NCBI RefSeq assembly: GCF_900106695.1
Contig: NZ_FNMZ01000009.1
Location: 62,001 to 126,000 of the forward strand
Direction of reading: 5' to 3'
DNA from: Albimonas donghaensis
GTDB lineage: Bacteria > Pseudomonadota > Alphaproteobacteria > Rhodobacterales > Rhodobacteraceae
DNA: 64,000 nt
This document shows, one piece after another, positions 16,926 through 25,428 of this stretch. Under the pieces are notes generated by a model. That model was not told the DNA's origin and ran no database searches. It saw only the letters and a program-made list of their open reading frames with translations. Position numbers and translations under genes: made by a program. Each line of letters begins with the position of its first letter. Position 1 is the stretch's first letter.

Positions 16926-17888
16926 TCATACCTTGATATTCACCATCATGCGCATGAAGACGATGTTGATCGCAAGCATGATGCCCACGACGATGGTGGC
17001 CGGCACGAAGGCCGGGTGATCGACCACGCCGTCATAGTAGTTCGGCCGGATCAGCTGCACCACGATCAGCGCCAGGATCGGGAAGGCCGAGAGGAACCAG
17101 CCCGACCAGCGGCTTTCGGCCGTGATCGCCTTGACCTTGCGGAACAGCTTGAAGCGCGAGCGCACCACCGCGGCCAGCCCGGCGAGGATCTCCGCGAGAT
17201 TGCCGCCCGACTGGCTCTGGATCGCCACCGCGACCGCGAGGAAACGCAGGTCGGGCACCGCCACCCGGTCGGCCAGCCGGTCGAGGCTGTCGTTGATGTC
17301 GAGCCCGTAGATCGCCTCATCGGCGATGATCCCGAACTCGGTGCCCACCGGGTCCGGCATCTCCTGCGCCACCAGCGCGATGGCGGAGCTGAACGGGTGG
17401 CCGATGCGCAGGGCGCGGACCATCAGCTCGATCGCTTCGGGGAGCTGCTCCTCGAACCGGGCGAGCCGCTTCTTGGCGCGGCTGTTCAGCCAGACATACA
17501 TCGCCCCGTAGGACATCCCCAGCGCCAGCGGCGCCGAGAGCAGCGGGCCGATATCGGCGAACATCACCATGCCGACGAAGACCAGCGCGCCGGCGATCCC
17601 GGTGATCAGCAGGATGATCCGCGGCGACCACGGGATGTTGGCCTGGGCCGCCTTGTCGAACAGCGACGCCACCAGCGGCGCGTTGGCGGCGTTGATATGG
17701 CGCTCGCGCTCCTTGCGGAGCTGGGTGAGGACCTCCATCGGGTCCTCGCCCTTCTCCAGCAGGGTCAGGCGGCGGTTGACCTTCGCGTCGCGGCGCGCGG
17801 AGCGGCCGAAGGCCAGCAGGTAGACGCCTTCCACCGCCAGGAAGATCCCGACGAAGATGGCGATGAAGACGAGAGGGGCGACGGCCAT
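16926..17888 (-). CDS. tadB: Tad pilus inner-membrane platform protein TadB
   Basis: The 320-residue protein carries a type II secretion F domain. It has an N-terminal membrane helix (PLVFIAIFVGIFLAVEGVYL), a charged cytoplasmic loop (KVNRRLTLLEKGEDP), a central hydrophobic pair, the LPEAIELMVRALRIGHPF and IQSQSGGNLAEILAGLA signatures and a final membrane pair. It pairs with TadC in the inner-membrane platform. Its ATG lies three bases after the tadA stop, so the two are translated together. Confidence 0.88.
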   Translation of the reverse strand: MAVAPLVFIAIFVGIFLAVEGVYLLAFGRSARRDAKVNRRLTLLEKGEDPMEVLTQLRKERERHINAANAPLVASLFDKAAQANIPWSPRIILLITGIAGALVFVGMVMFADIGPLLSAPLALGMSYGAMYVWLNSRAKKRLARFEEQLPEAIELMVRALRIGHPFSSAIALVAQEMPDPVGTEFGIIADEAIYGLDINDSLDRLADRVAVPDLRFLAVAVAIQSQSGGNLAEILAGLAAVVRSRFKLFRKVKAITAESRWSGWFLSAFPILALIVVQLIRPNYYDGVVDHPAFVPATIVVGIMLAINIVFMRMMVNIKV

Positions 17889-17891
17889 GGC

Positions 17892-19319
17892 TCAGCCCAG
17901 CTTGCGGTTGGGAGTGTAGATCTCGTTGGGCAGGTCGAAGCCCCAGGCGCGGAAGCGCTCCGCGAAATGGGAGCGGATGCCCGACGCCTCGAACTGGCCG
18001 AGCACGGTGCCGTCGCCGTCGATGCCGGTGCGCTTGAAGCGGAACACGTCGTGCATGGCGACGACCTCGCCCTCCATGCCGGTGATCTCGGCGATATGGG
18101 TCATGCGCCGCGAGCCGTCCGACAGGCGCGAGACCTGCACGATGACATGGACGGCGGAGGCGATCTGGGCGCGGGTGGCGCGCAGCGGCATCTCCAGCCC
18201 CGACATCAGCATCATGTTCTCCACGCGCCCGACCGCGTCGCGCGGGGAGTTGGCGTGAACCGTGGTCATCGAGCCGTCATGGCCGGTGTTCATGGCCTGG
18301 AGCATGTCCAGCACCTCGTCGCCGCGGGTCTCGCCGACGATGATGCGGTCGGGGCGCATGCGCAGCGCGTTCTTGAGCAGGATGCGCTGGGAGACCTCGC
18401 CCTTGCCCTCCACGTTGGGGGGGCGGGATTCCATCCGCGCGATATGGGTCTGCTGGAGCTGAAGCTCGGCGGTGTCCTCGATGGTGGCGATGCGCTCATC
18501 GTTGGCGATGAAGGAGGACAGGGCGTTGAGCGTCGTGGTCTTGCCCGAGCCGGTGGAGCCCGAGACGATCACGTTCAGCCGGGTCGCGACCACGGCCTGG
18601 AGAAAGGCCGCCATTTCCTCGGTGAAGGCGCCGTAGGCGATCAGCTTGTCGATGGAGAGCGGCGACTTGGAGAATTTGCGGATCGACAGCAGCGGGCCGT
18701 CCACGGCGCAGGGCGGCACGATGGCGTTGACGCGGGAGCCGTCGGCGAGCCGCGCGTCCACCCAGGGCTGGCTTTCGTCCACGCGCCGGCCGACGGCGGA
18801 GACGATCTTGTCGATGACCCGCAGCAGGTGCTTGTTGTCCTTGAACTCGACCTCGGACAGCACCAGCTTGCCGCGGCGTTCCACGAAGATCTGGTGGGCG
18901 CCGTTGACCAGGATGTCGGAGACGGTCTCGTCCTTGAGCAGCGGCTCCAGCGGGCCGAGGCCGGTGACCTCGTCCATCAGCTCCTGGGTCAGCTGCTCGG
19001 CCTCGGCGGCGTTGAGCACCATGCCCATGTCGCGCAGGCCCTCGCGGGCGATGGAGGCGATCTCCCGGCGCAGCTCGGATTCGGGCACCTTGTCGATGAT
19101 CGACAGGTTCAGCGTCTCCAGCAGGCGGCGATGCAGGTCGACCTTGATCTGCAGCAGGCGCTGGCGGCGCTTGAGCTCACGGCTCTCGGCGGCGGCGGCT
19201 TCGGCGGCGCGCGCTTCGGCTTCGGCCGTGGCGGCGCGGGCCGCGGCGGCCTGCGCGGAACTGGTCAGCACCACCGGCGAGGCCGAGGCGCCGGCGTCCT
19301 TGGCATAGCGCTTGAACAT
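17892..19319 (-). CDS. tadA: Tad pilus assembly/secretion ATPase TadA (CpaF)
   Basis: The 475-residue protein is a type II/IV secretion ATPase of the CpaF family and powers Flp pilus assembly on the cytoplasmic side. Walker [15 protein letters not shown] lies near 251-263, with the Asp box ([12 protein letters not shown]), a Walker B-like [13 protein letters not shown] and the His box ([13 protein letters not shown]) in order. The N-terminus has a CpaF-type helical domain ([20 protein letters not shown]). It lies 18 bases after tadZ and three bases before tadB. Confidence 0.93.
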   Translation of the reverse strand: MFKRYAKDAGASASPVVLTSSAQAAAARAATAEAEARAAEAAAAESRELKRRQRLLQIKVDLHRRLLETLNLSIIDKVPESELRREIASIAREGLRDMGMVLNAAEAEQLTQELMDEVTGLGPLEPLLKDETVSDILVNGAHQIFVERRGKLVLSEVEFKDNKHLLRVIDKIVSAVGRRVDESQPWVDARLADGSRVNAIVPPCAVDGPLLSIRKFSKSPLSIDKLIAYGAFTEEMAAFLQAVVATRLNVIVSGSTGSGKTTTLNALSSFIANDERIATIEDTAELQLQQTHIARMESRPPNVEGKGEVSQRILLKNALRMRPDRIIVGETRGDEVLDMLQAMNTGHDGSMTTVHANSPRDAVGRVENMMLMSGLEMPLRATRAQIASAVHVIVQVSRLSDGSRRMTHIAEITGMEGEVVAMHDVFRFKRTGIDGDGTVLGQFEASGIRSHFAERFRAWGFDLPNEIYTPNRKLG

Positions 19320-19337
19320 GGCGCACTCCTCCCGGGT

Positions 19338-20561
19338 TTACGCGAGGGCGACGCGGGACGCCTGCACCTCTTCGAGCACGGCCCTGGCGGTCTTGCGGAT
19401 TTCCTTGCGCAACGGATTGCCGCTGGCGAAGTCCGCGAGCGGCGAACCATGGTCACAGGCCTGGACCACCGCCTTGCCGCCGTCGGGCAGCAATACTCCA
19501 TACTCGATTCCAAGCGTTTCGGCCATTTTCTTGACGCGACCTTTCGCGCCGAAATCGCCGAATCCGGGCACTCGGTTCATCACGTAGTCGAGCTTGTCGA
19601 AGGGCAGGTCCTCGGCCTGGAGCGCGCGCAGGAAGCGCAGCATGTTCTGGGCCGAGCGCATGTCGATCTCCATCACCGCCCAGAACCGCTGGGCGGCGTT
19701 CAGCGCGGCCTCGGTCCATTCGGTGAGCGCGGTGGGCAGATCGACGATCACGACGTCATGGCTGTCCGCGGCCATGGCCAGCAGGCGCTGCATGCCGTCG
19801 GCCGACACGATGTTGAGCGGCAGGGCGTCGGCGGGCGCGGTGAACACCGACAGCCTTGCGCCGCGTTCCTCCAGCGCCGCGGCGAAGCCCTGGGCGTCGG
19901 CGCGCGACATGTCGGACAGGAAGTCCAGCACCGAGTCCCTGCGCGGCATGTCGAGATAGGTGGCGACCGAACCATACTGGAAATCCAGGTCCAGCAGGCA
20001 GACCCGCAGGCCGGACTTGCGGCTTTCCTGCGCGATCTCCCAGGCGAGGTTGACCGCGAACGTGGTGGCCCCGACCCCGCCGGCGACGCCGTAGACCGGG
20101 TAGATCAGCCCGTCGCGGCCCTTGCTCTCGACCGAATCCGCCGGCGCGCCCTCTCCGCGGCGGGCGGAGGAGATGCTCTCCATCAGGGCGCCGGTGGATA
20201 GGGGCGTGGGCAGGAAGTCGGTGGCCCCGGCGCGCATCAGCCGGTGCACGGCGACGGGGGCGATTTCGTCGACCACCACGATCACGACGGCGCCGCGGCG
20301 GGCGCAATGGGTGACCAGGGCCAGAAGGGTGTCGAGCCGGGACATGTCCTCGGGCCCGGCGCAGACCAGCACGGTGGGCGCGGCCTCGCCGCCGCCGGCG
20401 GCTTCGAGGATGCCGGGAACCTGCTGCGGCTCGGCCCGTATCCAGCCGCCGCCGCCGAAATCGGCGTCCAGCTCCCGCGGGAGCCCGCCGAAACGAGAAG
20501 GATCGGTCGCCACGACGACCAGCTCCGCCGTCGCGGCGCCGTCGCGTTTTCTTTTCAGCAT
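19338..20561 (-). CDS. tadZ: Tad pilus localisation protein TadZ (CpaE), ParA/MinD-like
   Basis: The 407-residue protein has an N-terminal receiver-like domain (about 1-140, with RLMRAGATDFLPTPLSTGAL) and a C-terminal ParA/MinD-type ATPase. The deviant Walker A reads GVAGGVGATTFAVNLAWE, lacking the usual P-loop Lys, as is common in CpaE/TadZ proteins. LLDLDFQYGSVATYLDM and VIVDLPTALTEW follow. These proteins position the pilus machine, often at a pole. It is upstream of tadA and 216 bases downstream of the OmpA-like gene. Confidence 0.88.
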   Translation of the reverse strand: MLKRKRDGAATAELVVVATDPSRFGGLPRELDADFGGGGWIRAEPQQVPGILEAAGGGEAAPTVLVCAGPEDMSRLDTLLALVTHCARRGAVVIVVVDEIAPVAVHRLMRAGATDFLPTPLSTGALMESISSARRGEGAPADSVESKGRDGLIYPVYGVAGGVGATTFAVNLAWEIAQESRKSGLRVCLLDLDFQYGSVATYLDMPRRDSVLDFLSDMSRADAQGFAAALEERGARLSVFTAPADALPLNIVSADGMQRLLAMAADSHDVVIVDLPTALTEWTEAALNAAQRFWAVMEIDMRSAQNMLRFLRALQAEDLPFDKLDYVMNRVPGFGDFGAKGRVKKMAETLGIEYGVLLPDGGKAVVQACDHGSPLADFASGNPLRKEIRKTARAVLEEVQASRVALA

Positions 20562-20777
20562 TCCGTCAGTCGCCTCCGCGCGCTGCCCCGGCCCATCGTC
20601 GCCCTGCGGAAGTCTCCGCCCGGCGCGCGGCCTGCGCTCGATCGCATGTCGTTCCCCCGATATAACGCGGCCGGGCCGGCGCAGGAAGCCGGCGGCGCGT
20701 CGCGTTCGGAGAGGTCCCCCCCGGCCGGCGCATGACGCGCGGGGCGGCGGCGGCGCGAGACGGGCGGGCGGACGGGA

Positions 20778-21443
20778 TCAGCCGTCGGTCGTCGCCACAT
20801 CCGCCGCCTCGACCTCCTTGGTCGAGTATTGCTCATAGGCGAGATAGGCGCGCTTGCCGTCGAAGGAGCGCCCTCGCCAGCCCGCGCCCCAGCCCTCGAC
20901 GGAGGACACGGCGCGGCGGTTCACCCGCTCCTCCCGCTCGACGGGGATCACGGGGCGGGTCTCGCCCCGCGACACCACCAGCGCGAGCTGCCCGGGGGCG
21001 ACGCCCAGCTCGACCAGCCGCGCCGCCGCGGCCCGCGCCCGGCGCAGACCGAGGCGCTGGTTGTAGGGGTCGGAGCCCACCAGGTCCGCATGGCCCTCGA
21101 TGGCGATCATGGTGGAGGGATGCGCCCGCAGCCAGCGCGCCTGCGCCTCCAGGGCGATCTCGGCGGCGGGCTCTATCGCGGTGCTGTCGAAGGCGAAGGT
21201 GATGGTGTCGGGCGACGCGGCCTGGAAGGCGGCGCGCAGGGCGGCGAGGCGCTCGGGGTCCATGGCCCGGCCGGTCATCGCCGCGAAATTGTTGGCGTCC
21301 CACCTGCCATAGGACTCGTAGGCGGTGATCTGGTCCTTCAGCGGCGGGGTGTAGCCGCAGGCCGCGGTCAGCGCCGCCAGGCCGAGGGCCGCGGCCCGTC
21401 CGCCGCAGGTCGTCGCCCGCCGGCGCGCGTTATTCCACGACAT
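20778..21443 (-). CDS. OmpA-domain lipoprotein of the Tad locus
   Basis: The 221-residue protein has a lipoprotein-like start (ALTAACGYTPP, possible lipid Cys near 30) and one OmpA C-terminal domain: TITFAFDSTAI, IAIEGHADLVGSDPYNQRLG and RRARAAAARLVELGV. Such proteins anchor to peptidoglycan. Its start overlaps the end of cpaC by 14 bases, so it probably works with the secretin, in the position where other Tad loci carry CpaD/RcpB. Direct equivalence to those is not shown. Confidence 0.82.
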   Translation of the reverse strand: MSWNNARRRATTCGGRAAALGLAALTAACGYTPPLKDQITAYESYGRWDANNFAAMTGRAMDPERLAALRAAFQAASPDTITFAFDSTAIEPAAEIALEAQARWLRAHPSTMIAIEGHADLVGSDPYNQRLGLRRARAAAARLVELGVAPGQLALVVSRGETRPVIPVEREERVNRRAVSSVEGWGAGWRGRSFDGKRAYLAYEQYSTKEVEAADVATTDG

Positions 21444-22956
21444 AGCCGTAGGCCCCCTCGAACTCGCGCCCCGCCACCGAGCGGATCACCGGGTCCGCGG
21501 CATGGCCCAGCTTGCCCAGGAGGAACAGGTCCTCCTCGCTGGGCAGGCGGATGCGGTCGGTGGGCAGTTCGATCGCGTCCTCGGTCACCGGCGAGATCAG
21601 GTAGGCGGTGACGATGATCACCAGCTCGGTCTGCCGGCGCTGGAAGTCGGCCGAGCGGAACAGCGTGCCCAGGATCGGCACGTCGCCCACCCAGGGCAGC
21701 TGGTTGGCGTTGTCGACGAACTCGTCCTGAAGCAGGCCCGCGATGGCGAAGCTCTCGCCGTCCTTGAGCTCGATCGTGGTCTTCGCCCGCCGGGTCGAGA
21801 AGCCGTTGAACTGCACGCCGTTGTTGGCGATGACGATGGAGGTGTCGATGGCCGAGCTTTCGGCCTCCAGCTCCAGGTTGATGACCTCGGCGGAGACGAC
21901 GGTGGGGGTGAAGCCCAGCGACACGCCGAAGGGGCGGTAGTCCACCGAAAGGTTCCCGTCTTCGGCCGAGTAGACCGGCACCGGATATTCGCCGCCCGCG
22001 AGGAAGGAGGCGTCGTCCCCCGACAGCGCCACCAGGTTGGGCTCGGCCAGGGTGCGGGCGAAGCCCTTGGATTCCAGCGCGTCGATGGCGAGGTTGGCGA
22101 CGATGCCGCCGGCCGCGTAGCCGATGCGCATGATGCCCTCGGCGGGGTTCGAGGCCGCGTAGGGCGTGCTCAGCCCGCGCTGGGTCGGCACGCCGCGCAC
22201 GTTGTCGGCGTTGGCGTAGTCGCCCTGGGCCGAGGACACGCCGAAATTGCCGAAGCCGAAGCCGACCGACCAGTTGAAGCCCAGCGATTTGGAGGCGGAG
22301 CGCTGCACCTCGGCGAAGCGCACCCGCAGCAGCACCTGCTGGGAGCCGCCGACCGACATCATGTTGGAGACCCGGCCCGGCGCGTAGCGTTCCGCCAGTT
22401 CCAGCGCGCGGGCGAGATAGGCGGCCGAGGACACGGTGCCCGACAGCACCACGCCGTCGGCGGCGGAGCGGGCCTGGATGTCCTCGCCGGGAAGGATCTG
22501 CTGGAGCCGTTCCTTGAACTCCTGCAGGTCGGGGCCGACCTGGACCGAAACGTTGGAGATCAGCCGCCCGCCCGGGCCGAACAGGGTCAGCGTGGTGCGC
22601 CCCGCGGTCTTGCCCAGCACGTAGACGGTGCGGTTGGACAGGGCGGCGACGTCGGCGATGCCGGGATTGGCGACGGAGACCTCGGCGAAGGGCTCGCCGG
22701 CCTCCAGCACGATGGCGCGGTTGACCGAGACCGTGACGGTGGGAGAGGCCGCGCCCTCCAGCACCCGCACCGCCGGGGCGCCGCTCTGGGCGCGGGCGGG
22801 GGCGGGGGCGCCGGCGGCGAGGAGCGCGGCGACGGCCAGCATAAACGCGGGGACGGCCGCGACGCCGGCGCGCGAGGCGCGGCCCGCGGCGGCGGCATGG
22901 GCGACGCGCTCGATGCGCCGGATCACGTCGCGGACGACGTTGGGCCGGAATATCAT
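21430..22956 (-). CDS. cpaC: Tad pilus outer-membrane secretin CpaC (RcpA)
   Basis: The 508-residue protein forms the outer-membrane channel for the Flp pilus. After a signal peptide (core ending APARAQSG) come the pilus-secretin N-terminal domain (RAIVLEAGEPFAEVSVANPG), a BON-like segment (VQVGPDLQEFKERLQQILPG, then VVLSGTVSSAAYLARALELA) and the secretin domain (VLLRVRFAEVQRSASKSLGF, ending VPILGTLFRSADFQRRQTEL). GGAGGTG precedes the ATG at 22956. A candidate promoter and a terminator lie between it and cpaB, so it may head its own transcript. Confidence 0.92.
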   Translation of the reverse strand: MIFRPNVVRDVIRRIERVAHAAAAGRASRAGVAAVPAFMLAVAALLAAGAPAPARAQSGAPAVRVLEGAASPTVTVSVNRAIVLEAGEPFAEVSVANPGIADVAALSNRTVYVLGKTAGRTTLTLFGPGGRLISNVSVQVGPDLQEFKERLQQILPGEDIQARSAADGVVLSGTVSSAAYLARALELAERYAPGRVSNMMSVGGSQQVLLRVRFAEVQRSASKSLGFNWSVGFGFGNFGVSSAQGDYANADNVRGVPTQRGLSTPYAASNPAEGIMRIGYAAGGIVANLAIDALESKGFARTLAEPNLVALSGDDASFLAGGEYPVPVYSAEDGNLSVDYRPFGVSLGFTPTVVSAEVINLELEAESSAIDTSIVIANNGVQFNGFSTRRAKTTIELKDGESFAIAGLLQDEFVDNANQLPWVGDVPILGTLFRSADFQRRQTELVIIVTAYLISPVTEDAIELPTDRIRLPSEEDLFLLGKLGHAADPVIRSVAGREFEGAYGYVVE

Positions 22957-23014
22957 CGCGTCTCACCTCCCCAACCGGACATCGGACTTCAAGTTCGACC
23001 CGCAAGCCTCGGGG

Positions 23015-23043
23015 ATAGGGCCATTTTTATATTTACCTGACAA
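23015..23043 (-). promoter_or_regulatory. Candidate sigma70-type promoter for cpaC
   Basis: On the minus strand, TTGTCA (23043-23038) and CCCTAT (23020-23015) are separated by 17 bases within an unusually AT-rich patch, 59 bases before the cpaC start. The -35 is good and the -10 is weak. Confidence 0.4.
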
Positions 23044-23226
23044 GCCCCATGCCGGGGCTGGGCGCGGCGCGACGGCCTCGGGGGCGCAAAAGTGGCCGAA
23101 AAGCGACACCTGCGCGGGCCGGCCGAAGCGCCGGGCGGGCGGGACGTCGCGGCGTCGGCGACATGCGGCGAAGCGTGAGTTCGGCGCGGATTCCGGGGGA
23201 AGAGGCGGGTGGGGAGGGGGGATGCG

Positions 23227-23258
23227 AAAAGACCGCCGGCGGGGGCCCGCCGGCGGTC
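23227..23258 (-). terminator. Rho-independent terminator after cpaB
   Basis: A perfect 13-bp G+C-rich inverted repeat (23231-23243 with 23246-23258) is followed on the minus strand by four T (23230-23227). It lies 57 bases after the cpaB stop and before the cpaC promoter region. Confidence 0.75.
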
Positions 23259-23314
23259 CATGAGAAATTCGCCATGTCGAGAGTCCCGGTCTGGGCCCCG
23301 TTCAGGATCCCCGT

Positions 23315-24136
23315 TCAGGGCATCGTGCGGACTTCGACCTGGTTGCCGCGGCGCACGATGACCTTCACTTCCGGCTCCGGCTCGGGCTCCGGCTCGGCGA
23401 CCTCGACCGCCTCGACCTCGCCCAGCAGGGCGGCGCGGTCGATCGGCGCGGAGGCGACGGCGTCGGTCGCCCCGAAGCCGCGCAGCGCGATGGAGAGGTT
23501 GCCCAGTTCCGAGGCCAGCGTCAGCTGCTGCACCTGCGCCGGCGAGCCCTGCAGGGTCACGGTGCGCGCCACCTTGGCCTCGATCCGGTCGGGATCGGTG
23601 TCCTGGTCGACGGCGATGACCTCGATATTCTCGATCAGGGTGCGCGTGGTCAGGCCGTTGCGGCGGTCGTTCACGGTCAGGAACACGTCGATCCGCGAAC
23701 CGGGCAGCACGAACCCGCCGACCGAGGAGGCCGCGTTCACCGGCATCGTGTAGGCGCGCATGCCGGGTTCGAGCAGGGACATCACGGTGGCGCGCTCGCC
23801 GAAGCCGGTGACCTTGGTGCGCAGGATCAGCTCGTTCGGCTCCATCCGCCGCAGCACGGTGCGGGGCTTGCCGTCGGCGCCGAACAGGTCCTCGGGCGAA
23901 TTGAACGAGTTCTCGGGCAGGATCTCGGCCGGCCATTGCACGACCTTGACGTCGGCGGCGGTGATCGGCTGCCCGAACTTGAGGGATTTGTTGGCCACGG
24001 CCACGGGCACGGTGGCGACGGCGTTGGCCGGCGCCATGCGCGATTCCGCGGCCTGAACCTGCGCGAAGACGTACCAAGCGGCGCCGCCGGCGAGCGCGAG
24101 ACCCGCGACGAAGACGAAGACGGCGAGCGATCTCAT
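23315..24136 (-). CDS. cpaB: Flp pilus assembly protein CpaB (RcpC)
   Basis: About 273 residues from the ATG at 24136, which has AGGGGAT upstream and starts a typical single membrane helix (MRSLAVFVFVAGLALAGGAA). A SAF/antifreeze-like domain follows (VAVANKSLKFGQPITAADVK), then the RcpC-type part with FVLPGSRIDVFLTVNDR and TVTLQGSPAQVQQLTLASEL. CpaB works in the periplasm with the CpaC secretin. It is 151 bases downstream of flp, a gap with small hairpins. A terminator follows it. Confidence 0.9.
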   Translation of the reverse strand: MRSLAVFVFVAGLALAGGAAWYVFAQVQAAESRMAPANAVATVPVAVANKSLKFGQPITAADVKVVQWPAEILPENSFNSPEDLFGADGKPRTVLRRMEPNELILRTKVTGFGERATVMSLLEPGMRAYTMPVNAASSVGGFVLPGSRIDVFLTVNDRRNGLTTRTLIENIEVIAVDQDTDPDRIEAKVARTVTLQGSPAQVQQLTLASELGNLSIALRGFGATDAVASAPIDRAALLGEVEAVEVAEPEPEPEPEVKVIVRRGNQVEVRTMP

Positions 24137-24287
24137 GATGCGATCCCCTATGCGCGATGCATGAAGCCGCCCTCCGCGCAAGGGCGAAGGACGGCTGCAC
24201 TTGTCAGCTGAACAGCGGCTCCGCCGGGCTCCGGACCGCGGGCTCGCTCAGGCGAGACGCGATCCGGGCCGGCTGATGAGCGCTGGA

Positions 24288-24512
24288 TCAGTTGGTGGCG
24301 GCGGCGTCGCCCCAGGAGGCGCCCGACACGGTGGTCGCGCCGGTGGACAGCTGCGACGAGATCTCGGTGATCATCGAGTCGACGCCGGTGTCGAGGGCGG
24401 CGATGGCGCCGATCGACAGGATCACGACGGCGGCGGTCAGCACGACCCAGTCGACGGTCACGGCGCCGGACTCATCGAGGATCGCGCGGCGAACCTTGGC
24501 AAAGAAAGTCAT
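24288..24512 (-). CDS. flp: Flp-type IVb pilin
   Basis: About 74 residues from the ATG at 24512, preceded by GAGGGAT. The short charged leader MTFFAKVRRAILDESG ends at the cleavage Gly, followed by AVTVDWVVLTAAVVILSIGA, the hydrophobic assembly helix. Position +5 is Asp rather than Glu, a form I know from Rhodobacterales Flp pilins. It is the main structural subunit, cut by CpaA. It is the first gene of the cpaB transcript and is likely strongly expressed from the AT-richer region upstream. Confidence 0.88.
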   Translation of the reverse strand: MTFFAKVRRAILDESGAVTVDWVVLTAAVVILSIGAIAALDTGVDSMITEISSQLSTGATTVSGASWGDAAATN

Positions 24513-24980
24513 AGGATATCCCTCCACAACACGGGATCCGGCATCCTGGCCGATCCCAAGCATCGCCCGACATCGGGCGGAAGCTACTCACCCCGATACG
24601 GGGCACACACCCCCTGCAGACGGGGGAACTGCAACTCGCTGAGGTCCAGAACTTCCGAACTCGACCCCCTCGCTGTACACATAGATGAACATTGCCGAAC
24701 GGAAAATCAAGCCGATTCGCGCCCGGAACATGAAAACCAACGATGACAGAGCGCCGCAGCACGTAAAGCCTCAATAAACACGGGCTTTTCCGTGACTTCG
24801 GGTGCGCGGAACATGTCCGAGGCCGGTGCGGGACCGCCTGCCAAGGCTAAACGATCATCACGAGAAACAGTTTCGTTTAGGTTAACGGCGACTCGAATCG
24901 GTGAATTGGGCGAACAGGCCGGCCCCGCGATTCCCCGCCGCCGGGCGGATAGGAGGGGCGCGCGGATCAGGGCGCCGGGA
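24513..24980. other. AT-richer region upstream of flp
   Basis: About 470 bases between flp and the second pilin-like gene, clearly richer in A+T than its surroundings, particularly 24660-24870. It should hold the flp promoter, but I cannot choose a single -35/-10 pair. I see no convincing gene; the short minus-strand frame at 24472-24774 lacks recognisable features. Confidence 0.5.
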
Positions 24981-25226
24981 TCAGGGCGCGGTCGGGTGCG
25001 CGAGCAGGACGTCGTTGAGATTGGTCAGCATGTCCACCACGCCGTCGCGCAGCGGCTCGCCCACGCCGATGCCGATCAGCAGCACGCCGGCGGACAGCAC
25101 CACGAACTCGATGCTCACCGCGCCGCGGTCGCAGCGGAGCAGTCTCGACACGCCGCCCCGGACTCGAGGCGGCCCGGCGTGGTCCGGGCGCCGCAGTCCG
25201 CCGGCAATCGCTATGGTCGCAAGCAT
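24981..25226 (-). CDS. Second pilin-like small protein
   Basis: About 81 residues from an ATG at 25226, or fewer from an internal GTG. The key segment CDRGAVSIEFVVLSAG has a Gly cleavage site, Glu at +5 and a hydrophobic helix (FVVLSAGVLLIGIGVG), the pattern of type IVb pilins and TadE/F-type pseudopilins. The short tail suits a minor pilin. It differs from the main Flp in carrying Glu at +5. No strong ribosome binding site is seen, so the exact start is uncertain. It lies upstream of flp in the same orientation. Confidence 0.6.
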   Translation of the reverse strand: MLATIAIAGGLRRPDHAGPPRVRGGVSRLLRCDRGAVSIEFVVLSAGVLLIGIGVGEPLRDGVVDMLTNLNDVLLAHPTAP

Positions 25227-25428
25227 GGTACGCACCGACAGGCAGCCAAATTTGATGCACGTTACAGGGGCGATGCTAGCATATGCATGTCAGTTCATCC
25301 ATATCGGCGAAACCGGGGCCGGGGCGCTTGGAACCCCGCGCTTTCCCCGGCGTCTTCCATCGACGGACCCTACTCGTCGGATCGGGACCGGGCGTCCTGC
25401 GGACCCGGCCTCCCGGCGCCTCCCGGCC

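Noticed and set aside
16482-20201. A 1239-codon open frame on the plus strand
   Set aside because: It runs antisense over tadC, tadB, tadA and tadZ, all with clear motifs, and its protein is His/Arg/Gly-rich without domains. This is a G+C-rich shadow.
24472-24774. A 100-codon minus-strand frame upstream of flp
   Set aside because: Lies in the AT-richer leader and overlaps flp; Cys-rich with no family pattern or ribosome binding site.
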